64,000 bases of DNA, taken from Gandjariella thermophila (GTDB lineage Bacteria > Actinomycetota > Actinomycetes > Mycobacteriales > Pseudonocardiaceae). Positions 1 through 8,631 of the stretch are shown here, in pieces; the first letter of the stretch is position 1, and each line of letters starts with the position of its first letter. The stretch lies in contig NZ_BJFL01000021.1 of the NCBI RefSeq assembly GCF_005405885.1, forward strand, positions 38,963 to 102,962. Reading direction: 5' to 3'. The translations under genes were made by a program, and so were the position numbers. The notes under the pieces are model-generated. The model made no database searches. It saw only the letters and a list, made by a program, of their open reading frames with translations, and was not told the origin of the DNA.

Positions 1-503
1 TTGTACTCCATGTCCAGCGCCGGGGGCAGCGTCCGCCCGTCGGGTGACCAGCCGCCGCCGTGGTCGACGAAGAAGTTCGCCTGGGCGGCGCCGTCCGACC
101 GGTCCGGCAGGGCGAAGTGGTAGGCGCCGCGCACCAGGCCGGCCCGGTAGGAACCGTTGTACTGCTGGGCGAAGTACCGGTTGTGGTAGGTGGTGCCCTC
201 GGTGGCCTTGACGTAGGCGAACCGGGCGCCGCCCGCGGCCACCGCGGCCCAGTTGACCGCGCGCTGGTGGGCGCTGACGTCCACCCCCCTGGTCAGGCCG
301 GCCCGGGGCGTGGGTGGCGCGGCGCGCTCCAGCACCCCGCCCTCGTGCGCGGCGATCTGCGAGCCGAGGGCATGGTCGTCCGCGTCGCCGGCAGTGGCGC
401 CGGCCTCGGCCGGAGCGGTCGGTGCCAGGAGCAGGACGGTGGCGGCGAGCGCGGCCCCGCCGATCATGGCGATGCGGCGGCGGGCATGGGTTGACGCAAT
501 CAC
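1..503 (-). CDS. GH25 lysozyme (N-acetylmuramidase), secreted, 3' end cut by window edge
   Basis: Reading leftward from a GTG at 503, preceded by the ribosome-binding site AAAGGGGG, the product starts with a basic stretch and a hydrophobic, Ala/Leu-rich signal peptide ending near APAEA. A GH25 fold follows: GVDVSAHQ (start of the barrel, catalytic-site Asp), [22 protein letters not shown] and LDMEYN, which holds the acidic catalytic pair of the family. GH25 enzymes cleave the beta-1,4 bond between MurNAc and GlcNAc in peptidoglycan. The signal peptide implies export, so a role in wall turnover or lysis of competitors is likely. At least 167 residues are present; the C-terminal part, where a binding domain might sit, lies outside the window. 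The family call is secure; the physiological role is inferred. Confidence 0.92.
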   Translation of the reverse strand, partial: MIASTHARRRIAMIGGAALAATVLLLAPTAPAEAGATAGDADDHALGSQIAAHEGGVLERAAPPTPRAGLTRGVDVSAHQRAVNWAAVAAGGARFAYVKATEGTTYHNRYFAQQYNGSYRAGLVRGAYHFALPDRSDGAAQANFFVDHGGGWSPDGRTLPPALDMEY

Positions 504-1468
504 GGTTCCCCCTTTGGGCGGGTCCGCCTGGGCGCGGGACAAACGGCGCCGCCGCGAATAGCGGGAGGCCGCGGCGGCGGTTGAGTCCTAACCCCGTGCC
601 GGCCGGGCAGCAATTCGCGCTAACTCGTCCGGCTTACCTTTCCGGGCGTCGAAAGACGTAACCGCGTCATGCGTTCGATGTCATTCCCCGAACCGTTCAC
701 CGGGTGGGAAAGTCGATCGGCCGATTCCCGGCCACGGCCCGCTCCGGCCGGCCCAGCACGGTGCTCGAGGACCGCCGGGCCACGGCGCGCGGAGGCCGCG
801 CGGTGTCGTCCTTCCGGGTGGTGTTGCACCGGAACGGGCCGAATCGCCGTGATATCCACCAAAGAGGGGGTCGGCTCGTCCGTCCGGGGCACGGCCCGGG
901 TGCCGGCACCGCCGGCCGGTTCCAGCTCTTGGCGCCCGGCCGGCGTCCGCCCGGCACGGAACGCGGTGCCGACCACGCCGCCCGGGGTGGCCGCCGGAGC
1001 ACCGTGGTCCCGGCCGGGCCGGACCGCCGCTCCCGGCGGGGCAGGGCCCCGGCGGGCCGGAACCCGGTGCGGTGGGGAGGCGCGGGACTGCCCCAAAAGG
1101 GGCTCGCCGGAAAGCGCGATGTAAGTCACGCAGAGTGCTCATGAGGGGCGGTTTCTGCCGGCAAACACCCGGCTCACGGCCGCACAACGGGCCAAGCGGC
1201 CGGTGCATAGTCGGTCACCGTCCGCCATGATTGGGTGGTCACGTCCGTATCCCCCCACTCGGGGGCCGCGCGAGGATGAGGTGACCCGTGGGGTGGACCG
1301 GCCTCACGCGCGGACGACCGCCCCGTATCCGGGTAGCAGAGAGCAGGTGATCTCCCTGGTCGGCGACGGGCTGGTGGAGGCGAAAGCCGCCGAGCACCCG
1401 CCGCGGGCGCTCGATGTGCGGCACGAGCGAGCGGGCCGCGGCCCGACCTCCGCCGGGCGGAGGTGGTG
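504..1468. other. Long intergenic stretch, no gene recognised
   Basis: About 960 bases separate the leftward lysozyme from the rightward GGDEF-EAL gene. Open frames exist on both strands, but their translations are Arg/Pro/Gly-rich low-complexity strings typical of non-coding high-GC DNA. The part next to the lysozyme must hold its promoter and leader; I looked for a c-di-AMP (ydaO) riboswitch, common before actinobacterial wall hydrolases, and could not recognise one. I also see no tRNA, repeat or clear terminator. Confidence 0.5.
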
Positions 1469-3628
1469 ATGGACCAGGTCAGCCAGCACCTCCCGGGCGC
1501 GGGTGCCGCCGTCGGGCACGACGTGCTCACCGGCGCGGAGTCGTTCGCCAGGATGTGGGCGGCCGCGGTGATCGGCACCAGCTACGTGCCGATGACCAGG
1601 GCCGAGGTGGTCGTCCACCTGCACTGCCTGACCGACCAGTTGGTGGAGGCGCTGTTCGCCAACCCCTTCCGGGCCGCGGTGGGCTACCAGGTCGGCGCCA
1701 AGCTGGTCGAGGCCCACTTCACCGGCACCGAGTCGTTGAGTCGGACGATTCACCTGATCGGCGACGAGTTGCTGGTCGAGCTGGGCGTCGTCGAGGACGA
1801 GCGCATGCGGTCCCGGCTGGCCGCCCTGCAGGGCACCCTGGCCGCCGGCTACGCGCAGGCGCTGAAGGAGCGGACGTTGCGCGAGCAGGAAGCCATCCGC
1901 CAGGCGGTGCTGGACGCCAGGGACCACGCCGAGGCGGCGCTGCGGGCCAGCGAGGCCCGGTTCCGGGCGATCTTCAGCGAGGCCGCCATCGGCATCGGCA
2001 TCGCCGATCTCTCCGGCCACGTCGTGGACGCCAATCCGTCCTTTCTGGACATGCTCGGGTTCACCGCGGCGGAGATGCGCAGCCGCAACGTGGTCCGGGA
2101 CTTCATGCATCCGGAGGACGCGGCCAGCGTGTGGCGGCTCTACGAGGAACTGGTGCGCGGCGAGCGGGACCACTACCGGGTGGAGAAGCGGTTCTACCGC
2201 AACGACGGCGAGGCGGTGTGGACCCACCTCACCGTCTCCCTGGTCCGCGACGACCGCGGCGAGCCCAAGTACCAGCTCGCCATGGTGGAGGACGTCACCG
2301 ACCGGCACCTGCTGCAGAACCGGCTGCGGTACCAGGCGCTGCACGACCCGCTGACCGGGCTGCCCAACCGCGCGCTGTTCCTGGAACGGCTGCAGCGGGC
2401 GTTCAACACCACCACCCCCGGCGCCAGGGTGGGCCTGTGCTACCTGGATCTGGACGGGTTCAAGGTGATCAACGACAGCCTCGGCCACGACGTCGGCGAC
2501 CAGTTGCTGGTCGCGGTCGGCCGCCGGCTGGACGAGTCGGTGTCCGGGCCGGGCCGGCTGGTGGCCAGGATGGGCGGGGACGAGTTCGTCATCCTGGTGG
2601 AGGGCACCTCCGGCACCCAGGACGTGGTGGACGTGGCCGACCGGGTGCTCCGCTCGCTGGAGAATCCGGTGCGCATCGGCGGGCACGAACTGTCCATCTC
2701 GTCCAGCATCGGCATCGTCGAGCGGGCCGTCGAGGGCACCACCTCGGCCGACCTGATGCGCGACGCGGACATCACGCTGTACTGGGCCAAGGCGGACGGC
2801 AAAAGCCGCTGGGCCCTGTACGACCCGGAGCGCAACGCCCGTGAGGTGGCCCGGTTCACGCTGTCCGCGACCATGCCGGCGGCGCTGGAGCGCGGCGAGT
2901 TCTTCGTGGACTACCAGCCGCTGGTTCGGCTGGACGACAGCACGATCGCCGGCGTCGAGGCGCTGGTGCGGTGGCAGCATCCCGAGTTCGGCCGGCTCGC
3001 TCCGGACCGGTTCATCGCGCTGGCCGAGGAGACCGGGCTGATCGTGCCGCTCGGCCGGTGGGTGCTGCGCGCCGCCTGCCAGCAGGCCCGCGCCTGGCTG
3101 GACGCCTTCGGCGAGTGCGCCCCGTTCGTCAGCGTCAACCTGGCGGTGCGCCAGTCCCGCGACCCCGGCCTGGTCGCCGACGTGCGGCGGATCCTGGACG
3201 AGACCGGGTTGCCCGCCACGCACCTGCAGCTCGAGCTGACCGAGAGTGCGATCATGGACACCGCTGACGAGCCGCTGGAGGCGCTGCGGGCGCTGTCGGA
3301 GATGGGCGTCCGGATCGCCATCGACGACTTCGGCACCGGCTACTCCAACCTGGCCTACCTCCGGCATCTCCCGGTGCACGAACTGAAGATGGCCGGTTCC
3401 TTCATGGAGGGGCTGCGCGCGGCCGAGGGCGCCGACCCGGTGGACGCGCAGATCGTGGCCACCCTGGTCTCGCTGGCGCACGCGCTCGGCCTGACGGTCA
3501 CCGCCGAGGGGGTGGAGACCGCCGCGCAGGCCGAGCGGCTGCGCCGGATCGGCTGCGACTCGGCGCAGGGCTGGTTCTTCGCCCGGCCCGGTAGCCCGGC
3601 CGACATCGAGCGGCTGCTGGCCCGCTGA
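1469..3628 (+). CDS. PAS-GGDEF-EAL c-di-GMP turnover protein
   Basis: A 719-residue protein starting at ATG 1469, with GGGCGGAGG just upstream; a GTG two codons earlier is the alternative. Order: an N-terminal helical domain of about 150 residues seen in actinobacterial c-di-GMP proteins; a PAS domain (ASEARFRAIFSEAAIGI to MVEDVTDRH); a GGDEF domain with the active-site motif intact at residues 369-373 (RMGGDEF); and an EAL domain with EAL at 497-499, ELTES, IDDFGTGY, TAEGVE and QGWFF. It should make and/or break c-di-GMP, with PAS as sensor. No membrane segment is visible, so it is cytosolic. One oddity: the LKID element of EAL enzymes reads LKMA (Lys640, Ala642), replacing an Asp that helps bind metal. 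Which activity dominates cannot be read from sequence. Confidence 0.93.
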   Translation: MDQVSQHLPGAGAAVGHDVLTGAESFARMWAAAVIGTSYVPMTRAEVVVHLHCLTDQLVEALFANPFRAAVGYQVGAKLVEAHFTGTESLSRTIHLIGDELLVELGVVEDERMRSRLAALQGTLAAGYAQALKERTLREQEAIRQAVLDARDHAEAALRASEARFRAIFSEAAIGIGIADLSGHVVDANPSFLDMLGFTAAEMRSRNVVRDFMHPEDAASVWRLYEELVRGERDHYRVEKRFYRNDGEAVWTHLTVSLVRDDRGEPKYQLAMVEDVTDRHLLQNRLRYQALHDPLTGLPNRALFLERLQRAFNTTTPGARVGLCYLDLDGFKVINDSLGHDVGDQLLVAVGRRLDESVSGPGRLVARMGGDEFVILVEGTSGTQDVVDVADRVLRSLENPVRIGGHELSISSSIGIVERAVEGTTSADLMRDADITLYWAKADGKSRWALYDPERNAREVARFTLSATMPAALERGEFFVDYQPLVRLDDSTIAGVEALVRWQHPEFGRLAPDRFIALAEETGLIVPLGRWVLRAACQQARAWLDAFGECAPFVSVNLAVRQSRDPGLVADVRRILDETGLPATHLQLELTESAIMDTADEPLEALRALSEMGVRIAIDDFGTGYSNLAYLRHLPVHELKMAGSFMEGLRAAEGADPVDAQIVATLVSLAHALGLTVTAEGVETAAQAERLRRIGCDSAQGWFFARPGSPADIERLLAR

Positions 3629-3644
3629 GCGCGAGCGGCTCCGG

Positions 3645-5522
3645 CTACCCGCGGCGGCTGCGCTCGTGCCGGGTGCGGGTCTCCGGGGTGCCGTAGAGCA
3701 GCGCGGCACCGTTGACCAGGGCGAGGTGGCTGAACGCCTGCGGGAAGTTACCGGTCGCCCGCCCGGCGGCCGGGTCGTACTCCTCGGCGAGCAGGCCGAC
3801 ATCGTTGACCAGCCCGAGCAGCCGTTCGAACATCGCCTCCGCTTCGGCGCGCCGGCCGGCCAGCGCCAACGCGTCAACGAACCAGAATGAGCAGGCCAGG
3901 AACGACCCCTCCCGGCCGCGCAGACCGTCCACAGGGGACGTTTCCGCGCCGGTGGTGTAGCGGGCGACCAGGTCGCCGTGCTTCAGTTCCCGCTCCACCG
4001 CGGCCAGCGTGGCCAGCACCCGCTCGTCGGTGCCGGGCAGGAAACCGACCGCGGGAATCCGCAGCGTGGCGGCGTCCAGTTCGGTACCGCCGTAGTATTG
4101 GGTGAACGCGCCGACCTCCGCGTTCCACCCCTTGTCCAGCACCTCGGCATGCACCTGGGCGCGGATCTCCCGCCAGCGGTCCACCGGCCCGGGCAGGCCG
4201 TCCTCCTCCACCGCGCGGATCGCCCGGTCGAAGGCCACCCACACCATCACCCGGGAGTGGGTGAAGTGCCGGGCCGGGCCGCGCACCTCCCAGATGCCCT
4301 GGTCGGGCTCCTGCCACATGGTTTCCAGGTGGGCGAGGAGGCCGCGCTGCATGGCCCACGAGTCCGGGGTCTCCGCGATCCCCCGCTCGCGGGCCAGGTG
4401 CAGCGCGTCCATCACCTCGCCGTAGACGTCGAGTTGCATCTGCCGGTGCGCGGCGTTGCCGATGCGCACCGGCCGGGCCCCCTGGTAGCCGGGCAGCCAG
4501 TCCGCCTCCCACTCGATCAGGTGCCGCTTGCCGGTCACCCCGTACATGATCTGCACGTCAGCCGGGTCACCGGCGACCGAGCGCAGCAGCCAGTCGCGCC
4601 AGGCCACCGCCTCGTCGGAGTAGCCGAAGTTGTCGAAGGCGAGCAGGGTCAGCGTGGCGTCGCGGAGCCAGCAGTACCGGTAGTCCCAGTTGCGCTCGCC
4701 GCCGAGCGCCTCGGGCAGCGACGTGGTGGGGGCCGCGACGATGCCGCCGGTCGGCGCGTAGGTCAGCGCCTTGAGCGTGGCCAGCGAGCGGTGCACCGCC
4801 CACTCGTGCGGGCCGGTGTAGGTGGCCCGGCTGGTCCAGTCCAGCCAGAATCGCTCGCTGCTCCGGACCACGGCGGCCGGGTCGACCGAGGGTGGCAACG
4901 CGTCCAGATCCGCCACGTACTCCATGGCCCACGCCAGCCGCTGCCCCTCGGCGACGGTGAAGGTGGCCGAGTGCGCCCGCTCGTGCGGCACCCGGAACGG
5001 CAGCCGGTCGCCGCGCAGCAGCACCGCGTCCGGCCCGGCCACGGCGAGGATGCACTGCTGGTGGTCGCGGGTGATCCGGCGGACCCAGGGCACCGAGTCG
5101 GCGTAGGCGAACCGGACCACCCACCGCATGCCCACCTCGACCTCGCCGGACACCCCCTCCACCACGCGCACCAGGCACGGCTGGTCGATGCCGTCCCGCT
5201 CCCTCGGCGGCATCGTGTCGACCAGCCGGACCACGCCGTCGTCGGTGCGGAACTCGGTCTCCAGCACCAGCGTGTTGTCCCGGTACCGGCGCCGCACCTC
5301 GCGGACCGCCGCGGTGGGCGCGATTCGCCAGTGCCCGCAGTCCCCGTCGCCGAGCAGCCGGGCGAACACCGAGGGACTGTCGAACCGCGGCAGGCACAGC
5401 CAGTCCACCGAGCCGTCCAGCCCGACCAGCGCGGCCGTCCGCAGGTCGGACAACAGCGCGTAGTCCTCGATCCGCCCCGGCCCCACAGCGTGCCCAACCA
5501 CGTCACCGAATCTAGCCGTCAC
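3645..5522 (-). CDS. Glycoside hydrolase family 15 protein (trehalase/glucoamylase-like)
   Basis: A 625-residue protein without a signal peptide, so cytosolic. It follows the actinobacterial GH15 pattern over its whole length: N-terminal RIEDYALLSDLRTAALVG, LDGSVDWLCLPRFDSP, a beta-rich N-terminal domain, then the alpha/alpha barrel with NWDYRYCWLRDATLTL, WLPGYQGARPVRIGNAA and DVYGEVMDALHLA. Mycobacterial members of this subgroup hydrolyse trehalose, while other GH15 enzymes act on alpha-1,4 glucans; sequence alone does not decide. A GTG start at 5522 is used because RIEDYALLSD normally lies about 15-20 residues in. It stands alone between the c-di-GMP gene and a PIN-domain remnant, whose reading frame overlaps its first codons on the other strand. 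Confidence 0.88.
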   Translation of the reverse strand: MTARFGDVVGHAVGPGRIEDYALLSDLRTAALVGLDGSVDWLCLPRFDSPSVFARLLGDGDCGHWRIAPTAAVREVRRRYRDNTLVLETEFRTDDGVVRLVDTMPPRERDGIDQPCLVRVVEGVSGEVEVGMRWVVRFAYADSVPWVRRITRDHQQCILAVAGPDAVLLRGDRLPFRVPHERAHSATFTVAEGQRLAWAMEYVADLDALPPSVDPAAVVRSSERFWLDWTSRATYTGPHEWAVHRSLATLKALTYAPTGGIVAAPTTSLPEALGGERNWDYRYCWLRDATLTLLAFDNFGYSDEAVAWRDWLLRSVAGDPADVQIMYGVTGKRHLIEWEADWLPGYQGARPVRIGNAAHRQMQLDVYGEVMDALHLARERGIAETPDSWAMQRGLLAHLETMWQEPDQGIWEVRGPARHFTHSRVMVWVAFDRAIRAVEEDGLPGPVDRWREIRAQVHAEVLDKGWNAEVGAFTQYYGGTELDAATLRIPAVGFLPGTDERVLATLAAVERELKHGDLVARYTTGAETSPVDGLRGREGSFLACSFWFVDALALAGRRAEAEAMFERLLGLVNDVGLLAEEYDPAAGRATGNFPQAFSHLALVNGAALLYGTPETRTRHERSRRG

Positions 5523-5635
5523 TCCGCTGGCTCGCCGAGGTGCCCGGCGGCGTGCTGGCCACGCGGAACGTCAACGACTTCGCGGACACCGACGTGGCGA
5601 TCGTCGGTCCGTGGCCGGTGCGGACGGAACCGTGA
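5516..5635 (+). pseudogene. C-terminal remnant of a PIN-domain (VapC-like) toxin
   Basis: Read rightward from after a stop at 5513, the frame gives LRWLAEVPGGVLATRNVN then DFADTDVAIVGPWPV and a TGA at 5633. ATRNxxDFxxTxVxxVxPW is the usual C-terminal end of VapC/FitB-type PIN ribonucleases, which carries the last acidic metal ligands. Nothing upstream encodes the rest: the frame runs straight into the antisense of the GH15 gene and there is no start. It is therefore a leftover of a deleted toxin-antitoxin operon. The fragment is only 39 codons, so the assignment rests on that one motif. Confidence 0.6.
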
Positions 5636-5669
5636 GCCGGGGCGGGCGGCGCTGCCCACCCCGGCTCAC
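5632..5669 (-). terminator. Hairpin terminator after the GH2 gene
   Basis: GTGAGCCGGGG at 5632-5642 pairs with CCCCGGCTCAC at 5659-5669, and the stem continues as GGGC/GCCC past one mismatch. It lies 7 bases beyond the stop of the leftward GH2 gene and overlaps the stop of the PIN remnant. No T-run follows. Confidence 0.6.
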
Positions 5670-5675
5670 TCCCGG

Positions 5676-8423
5676 TCAGCGCGCCTGGACCTGTCGCTCC
5701 GGCACGTTGAAACCGGACACCGTGACGATCGGGGCGGCGCCGGCGAGGTCGGCGGTGCGGTAGCGGGCCTGCAGGGTCACCGTCTCACCCGGCCACAGGG
5801 TCACGTCGTCGTCGGACCAGGTGACCGGCAGCACCAGGTCGCCGTCGTGTCCCTTGTGGACGCTGGCGCGCAGGAAGAACGCCACCGGGCCGTTGCCGGC
5901 CGGGTTGGTCAGCGTCACCGACGTAATGGTCATGTCGCCGGAGCGGGTGCTCGACGCCCGCGCGTCGACCGTGCCGCGCGGCAGGTGCTGCAGCCCGGTG
6001 AGGTCGGCGTACCCGCTCTGCGGGGTGTCGTACCAGGTCGACTTGTCCCAGTTCAGCGTGTCGTCCTTTGTGGACAACCAGTACACGTTGCGGTCCAACA
6101 CGTTCCCGGCGGCGTCGAGCAGCAGTAGCCGGACGAAGTAGGCGCCGGACACCCCGGTGGGCTTCGGCACCGGGTCCAGCCGGGTGGAACCGCTGTCCTT
6201 CGCGGTCACCGCCGTGGTCGTCCGATCGGATTTCACCGCGCCGGACAGGTCGAACACGGTGGTCCGCACGGACAGTCCAGGTACGTCGGCCAGCCCGGTG
6301 TTCACCAGCGCCACCGAGCGGTCGTCGTAGGAGTACTGCACGTGCAGCGGGCGCAGCGCGGTCTTGGCGCCGAAGTACGACCCGGCCGGGGACAGCGCGT
6401 GGTCGAACAGGTGCCAGTACAGCGTCGGCCAGGCGTTGTTCAGCATCCAGTAGATGACCCCGGTGGCCGGATTGTCCTTGTTGGACTGGTCGCGGCCGAA
6501 CGACTCGAACTCGGCGCGGTTGACCTCGTAGTTGGCCAGCTGCGCCTTGCCGACGAAGTCGTCCAGGCTGGTCGGTTTGCCGTACCGGTTGGCCAGCGCC
6601 GTGGCGAACGACCCGAGCTTGTCGAACTCGGGGCTCGGCGAGAGGTGGTACTGCGGCTTCGTCGGGTTCCGCCACAGGTCGTCCAGCTCCGCCGGGGACA
6701 GGTACTTCCGCAGCGTGTCCAGCTCGGGGATGGTGGGCCCGGGACCGACCTCGGAGGCGAAGCCGAAGGAGCCGCCCAGCCTGCCGGCGTACCAGTAGTT
6801 CGGCGGCACCCACCAGTACGGGCCGTCCATCTTGTTGCCGGAGGCGCCGAGCTGCGGGCTGGACGCCTTCGCGGCGGACGGAATGATCGGCACCTGCCAG
6901 TCGGCGGCGCGCAGGCCGGCCAGGTACTCCTGCTCCACCCTCGCTGGCGGGGCGGTGTCGCTGCCGACGTAGAAGCCGATCACGCTGGGGTGGTTGCGCA
7001 GCCGCTGGCCCTCGGTGGCCGCGGACGCCGCCGCCACCGCGTGGTCCGCCTCGGTGAACGAGTCGTACGACTGCCACTTCGAGCAGCACTCCCAGCCCGG
7101 CAGCAGCATGATGCCCATCCGGTCGGCGAGCTGGTACAGCTCGTCGTTCTCCTCCTTGCCCTCCAACCGGATCGTGTTCAGCCCCAGGTCACGGACGTAG
7201 CCGAGCTGGTCGGCCAGCCGCTTCGGGTCGTAGCGCAGGAACAGGTCCGAGGCCCAGCCGCCGCCACGGAGCAGCACCGGCCTGCCGTTGACCACGAACT
7301 GCCGGCCACCCGAGGCGTTCACGGTGGACTTCACGTCCCGGATGCCGAAGTCGGTGCCGGCGGAGTCGGACAGGTGGCCTGCGGTGCTGGCGGTCAGGTC
7401 CAGGTGGTACAGCGGCTGGTGGCCGTACTGGTACGGCCACCACACCCGCGGGTGCGCGATCCGCAGTTGCGGGTAGTCCGCTGGCGCGAAGGTCACGGTG
7501 CGCGTCTCGTTCGGCGCCAGGCTGACGTTCCGGGCGAACGTGATGTCGCCGATCGTGCCGGCCACCGCGCTGGTCACCGGCCGCGGCGTGTTGTTGCGCA
7601 CCTCGGCCTTCACGGTGAGCGCCGCGCTTTCCAGACCGGGCAGTGCCAGCGCGGTGACCACCCGCGGGTTCCGCACCGACACCGGCCCGGACTCGGCGAT
7701 CTGGACGTCCCGCCAGATGCCCATGTTGTTGTCGGGCGCGGGTTGCGTCCAGTCCACGAAGCTGATGATCAGTTGCTTGGCGGGGTCCGCCGGGAAGGCC
7801 TTGATCGCGACGGCGTTGCCGCCCCGGCGCAGCAGCCCGGTGACGTCGAACTCGTGCGCCGGGTAGGCGCCGGCGACCTGGTCCGGGCCGGCGACCCTGC
7901 TGCCGTTCAGCCATACCTCGGCGCTCGGGATGACCCCGCCGGTGAGCCGGAGGAACGTGTGGTTGCCCGGTTTCGGGTCGGCCGTGAAGGTGCGCCGGTA
8001 CCACCAGGGCACGGCGAAGTCCTTCCGGTCCACCTTGTCCCGCAGGTTGGTGGAGTAGCCGAGGTCCGGGTACCTGCCCGCGGCGACGAGCCCGCCCATC
8101 ACGGTGGACCGGGCGGGCACGGTGAGCCAGCCGGTGTCCCGGTAGCCGGGCGCGGAAACCTGGGCGCCGTCCTGGCCGACCGTGCCGCTGGAGGCCATGC
8201 GCCAGTTCGGGATCGTGGTGACCCGGCCGGGGTCGGCCGGCGCGGCGACCCCGTCCCCGGGGGTGGCCGTCGCCGGTGGCGCTCCCGGCATGGCCAGCGC
8301 CGCGCCGAGGGCGGCGACGAGTAGGGGGACCCGCTTCCTGCGGAGTGCGGCCGTCCCGCCGCGGGGCGGCCGGCGGCGGTGCCCGCCGTGGTCGCCTCGG
8401 CTGCCGCGCCTGGGCACGATCAT
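5676..8423 (-). CDS. Secreted GH2 exo-beta-D-glucosaminidase (CsxA-like)
   Basis: A 915-residue protein from ATG 8423, chosen because GAGGAG lies just upstream; the open frame extends 26 codons further without support. A long basic N-region and hydrophobic core ending PATATP form a signal peptide (possibly Tat-like, given several Arg). GH2 features follow: sugar-binding jelly roll, Ig-like domain, TIM barrel, and C-terminal beta domains. GFYVGSDTAPPAR places the likely acid/base at Asp489, and FASEVGPG places the nucleophile at Glu558, a spacing matching the Amycolatopsis CsxA subgroup that releases glucosamine from chitosan ends. A mannosylglycoprotein endo-mannosidase-type label is the usual alternative. 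It is a single gene with a palindromic element about 45 bases upstream. Confidence 0.87.
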   Translation of the reverse strand: MIVPRRGSRGDHGGHRRRPPRGGTAALRRKRVPLLVAALGAALAMPGAPPATATPGDGVAAPADPGRVTTIPNWRMASSGTVGQDGAQVSAPGYRDTGWLTVPARSTVMGGLVAAGRYPDLGYSTNLRDKVDRKDFAVPWWYRRTFTADPKPGNHTFLRLTGGVIPSAEVWLNGSRVAGPDQVAGAYPAHEFDVTGLLRRGGNAVAIKAFPADPAKQLIISFVDWTQPAPDNNMGIWRDVQIAESGPVSVRNPRVVTALALPGLESAALTVKAEVRNNTPRPVTSAVAGTIGDITFARNVSLAPNETRTVTFAPADYPQLRIAHPRVWWPYQYGHQPLYHLDLTASTAGHLSDSAGTDFGIRDVKSTVNASGGRQFVVNGRPVLLRGGGWASDLFLRYDPKRLADQLGYVRDLGLNTIRLEGKEENDELYQLADRMGIMLLPGWECCSKWQSYDSFTEADHAVAAASAATEGQRLRNHPSVIGFYVGSDTAPPARVEQEYLAGLRAADWQVPIIPSAAKASSPQLGASGNKMDGPYWWVPPNYWYAGRLGGSFGFASEVGPGPTIPELDTLRKYLSPAELDDLWRNPTKPQYHLSPSPEFDKLGSFATALANRYGKPTSLDDFVGKAQLANYEVNRAEFESFGRDQSNKDNPATGVIYWMLNNAWPTLYWHLFDHALSPAGSYFGAKTALRPLHVQYSYDDRSVALVNTGLADVPGLSVRTTVFDLSGAVKSDRTTTAVTAKDSGSTRLDPVPKPTGVSGAYFVRLLLLDAAGNVLDRNVYWLSTKDDTLNWDKSTWYDTPQSGYADLTGLQHLPRGTVDARASSTRSGDMTITSVTLTNPAGNGPVAFFLRASVHKGHDGDLVLPVTWSDDDVTLWPGETVTLQARYRTADLAGAAPIVTVSGFNVPERQVQAR

Positions 8424-8463
8424 CGGAACTCCTCGGGAGGTCGGGCGGCGGCGCCAACAGATT

Positions 8464-8480
8464 TGTAAAGAACCTTTCTC
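8464..8480 (-). promoter_or_regulatory. Candidate operator upstream of the GH2 glucosaminidase
   Basis: An AT-rich imperfect palindrome, AAAGAACCTTT within TGTAAAGAACCTTTCTC, lies about 45 bases before the GH2 start in otherwise GC-rich DNA. On the gene's strand it reads GAGAAAGGTTCTTTACA, which resembles, as I recall them, the boxes bound by the ROK-family chitosanase regulator CsnR in Streptomyces. No such regulator is in the window. Confidence 0.45.
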
Positions 8481-8631
8481 TTCGGCCAAGGTGCGGCGCA
8501 ATGCTCCATTGGGCCCACGTTTCCGTTGCCGTTACCCCGATCGGCCCGCGCCGAACGAACGGTGCGGCCGTGACCGACGTGTACGCCGGTTCCGGTCATA
8601 CCGAGATCGCGGGTTCGGTAGGTTGACCACC

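Noticed and set aside
504..720. Possible c-di-AMP (ydaO) riboswitch before the GH25 lysozyme
   Set aside because: Such elements are common before actinobacterial wall hydrolases, but I could not match the conserved loops in this leader.
620..1208. Overlapping open frames on both strands upstream of the GGDEF-EAL gene
   Set aside because: No recognisable domain, no ribosome-binding site, and Arg/Pro/Gly-dominated composition on both strands.
1304..3877. An 857-codon open frame antisense to the GGDEF-EAL gene
   Set aside because: Its translation is a low-complexity mirror of the sense gene; long antisense frames are normal in DNA of this GC content.
3978..6128. A 716-codon rightward frame across the GH15 gene
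   Set aside because: Composition (His/Arg/Pro/Val-rich) is that of an antisense shadow, while the leftward GH15 protein has full family conservation.
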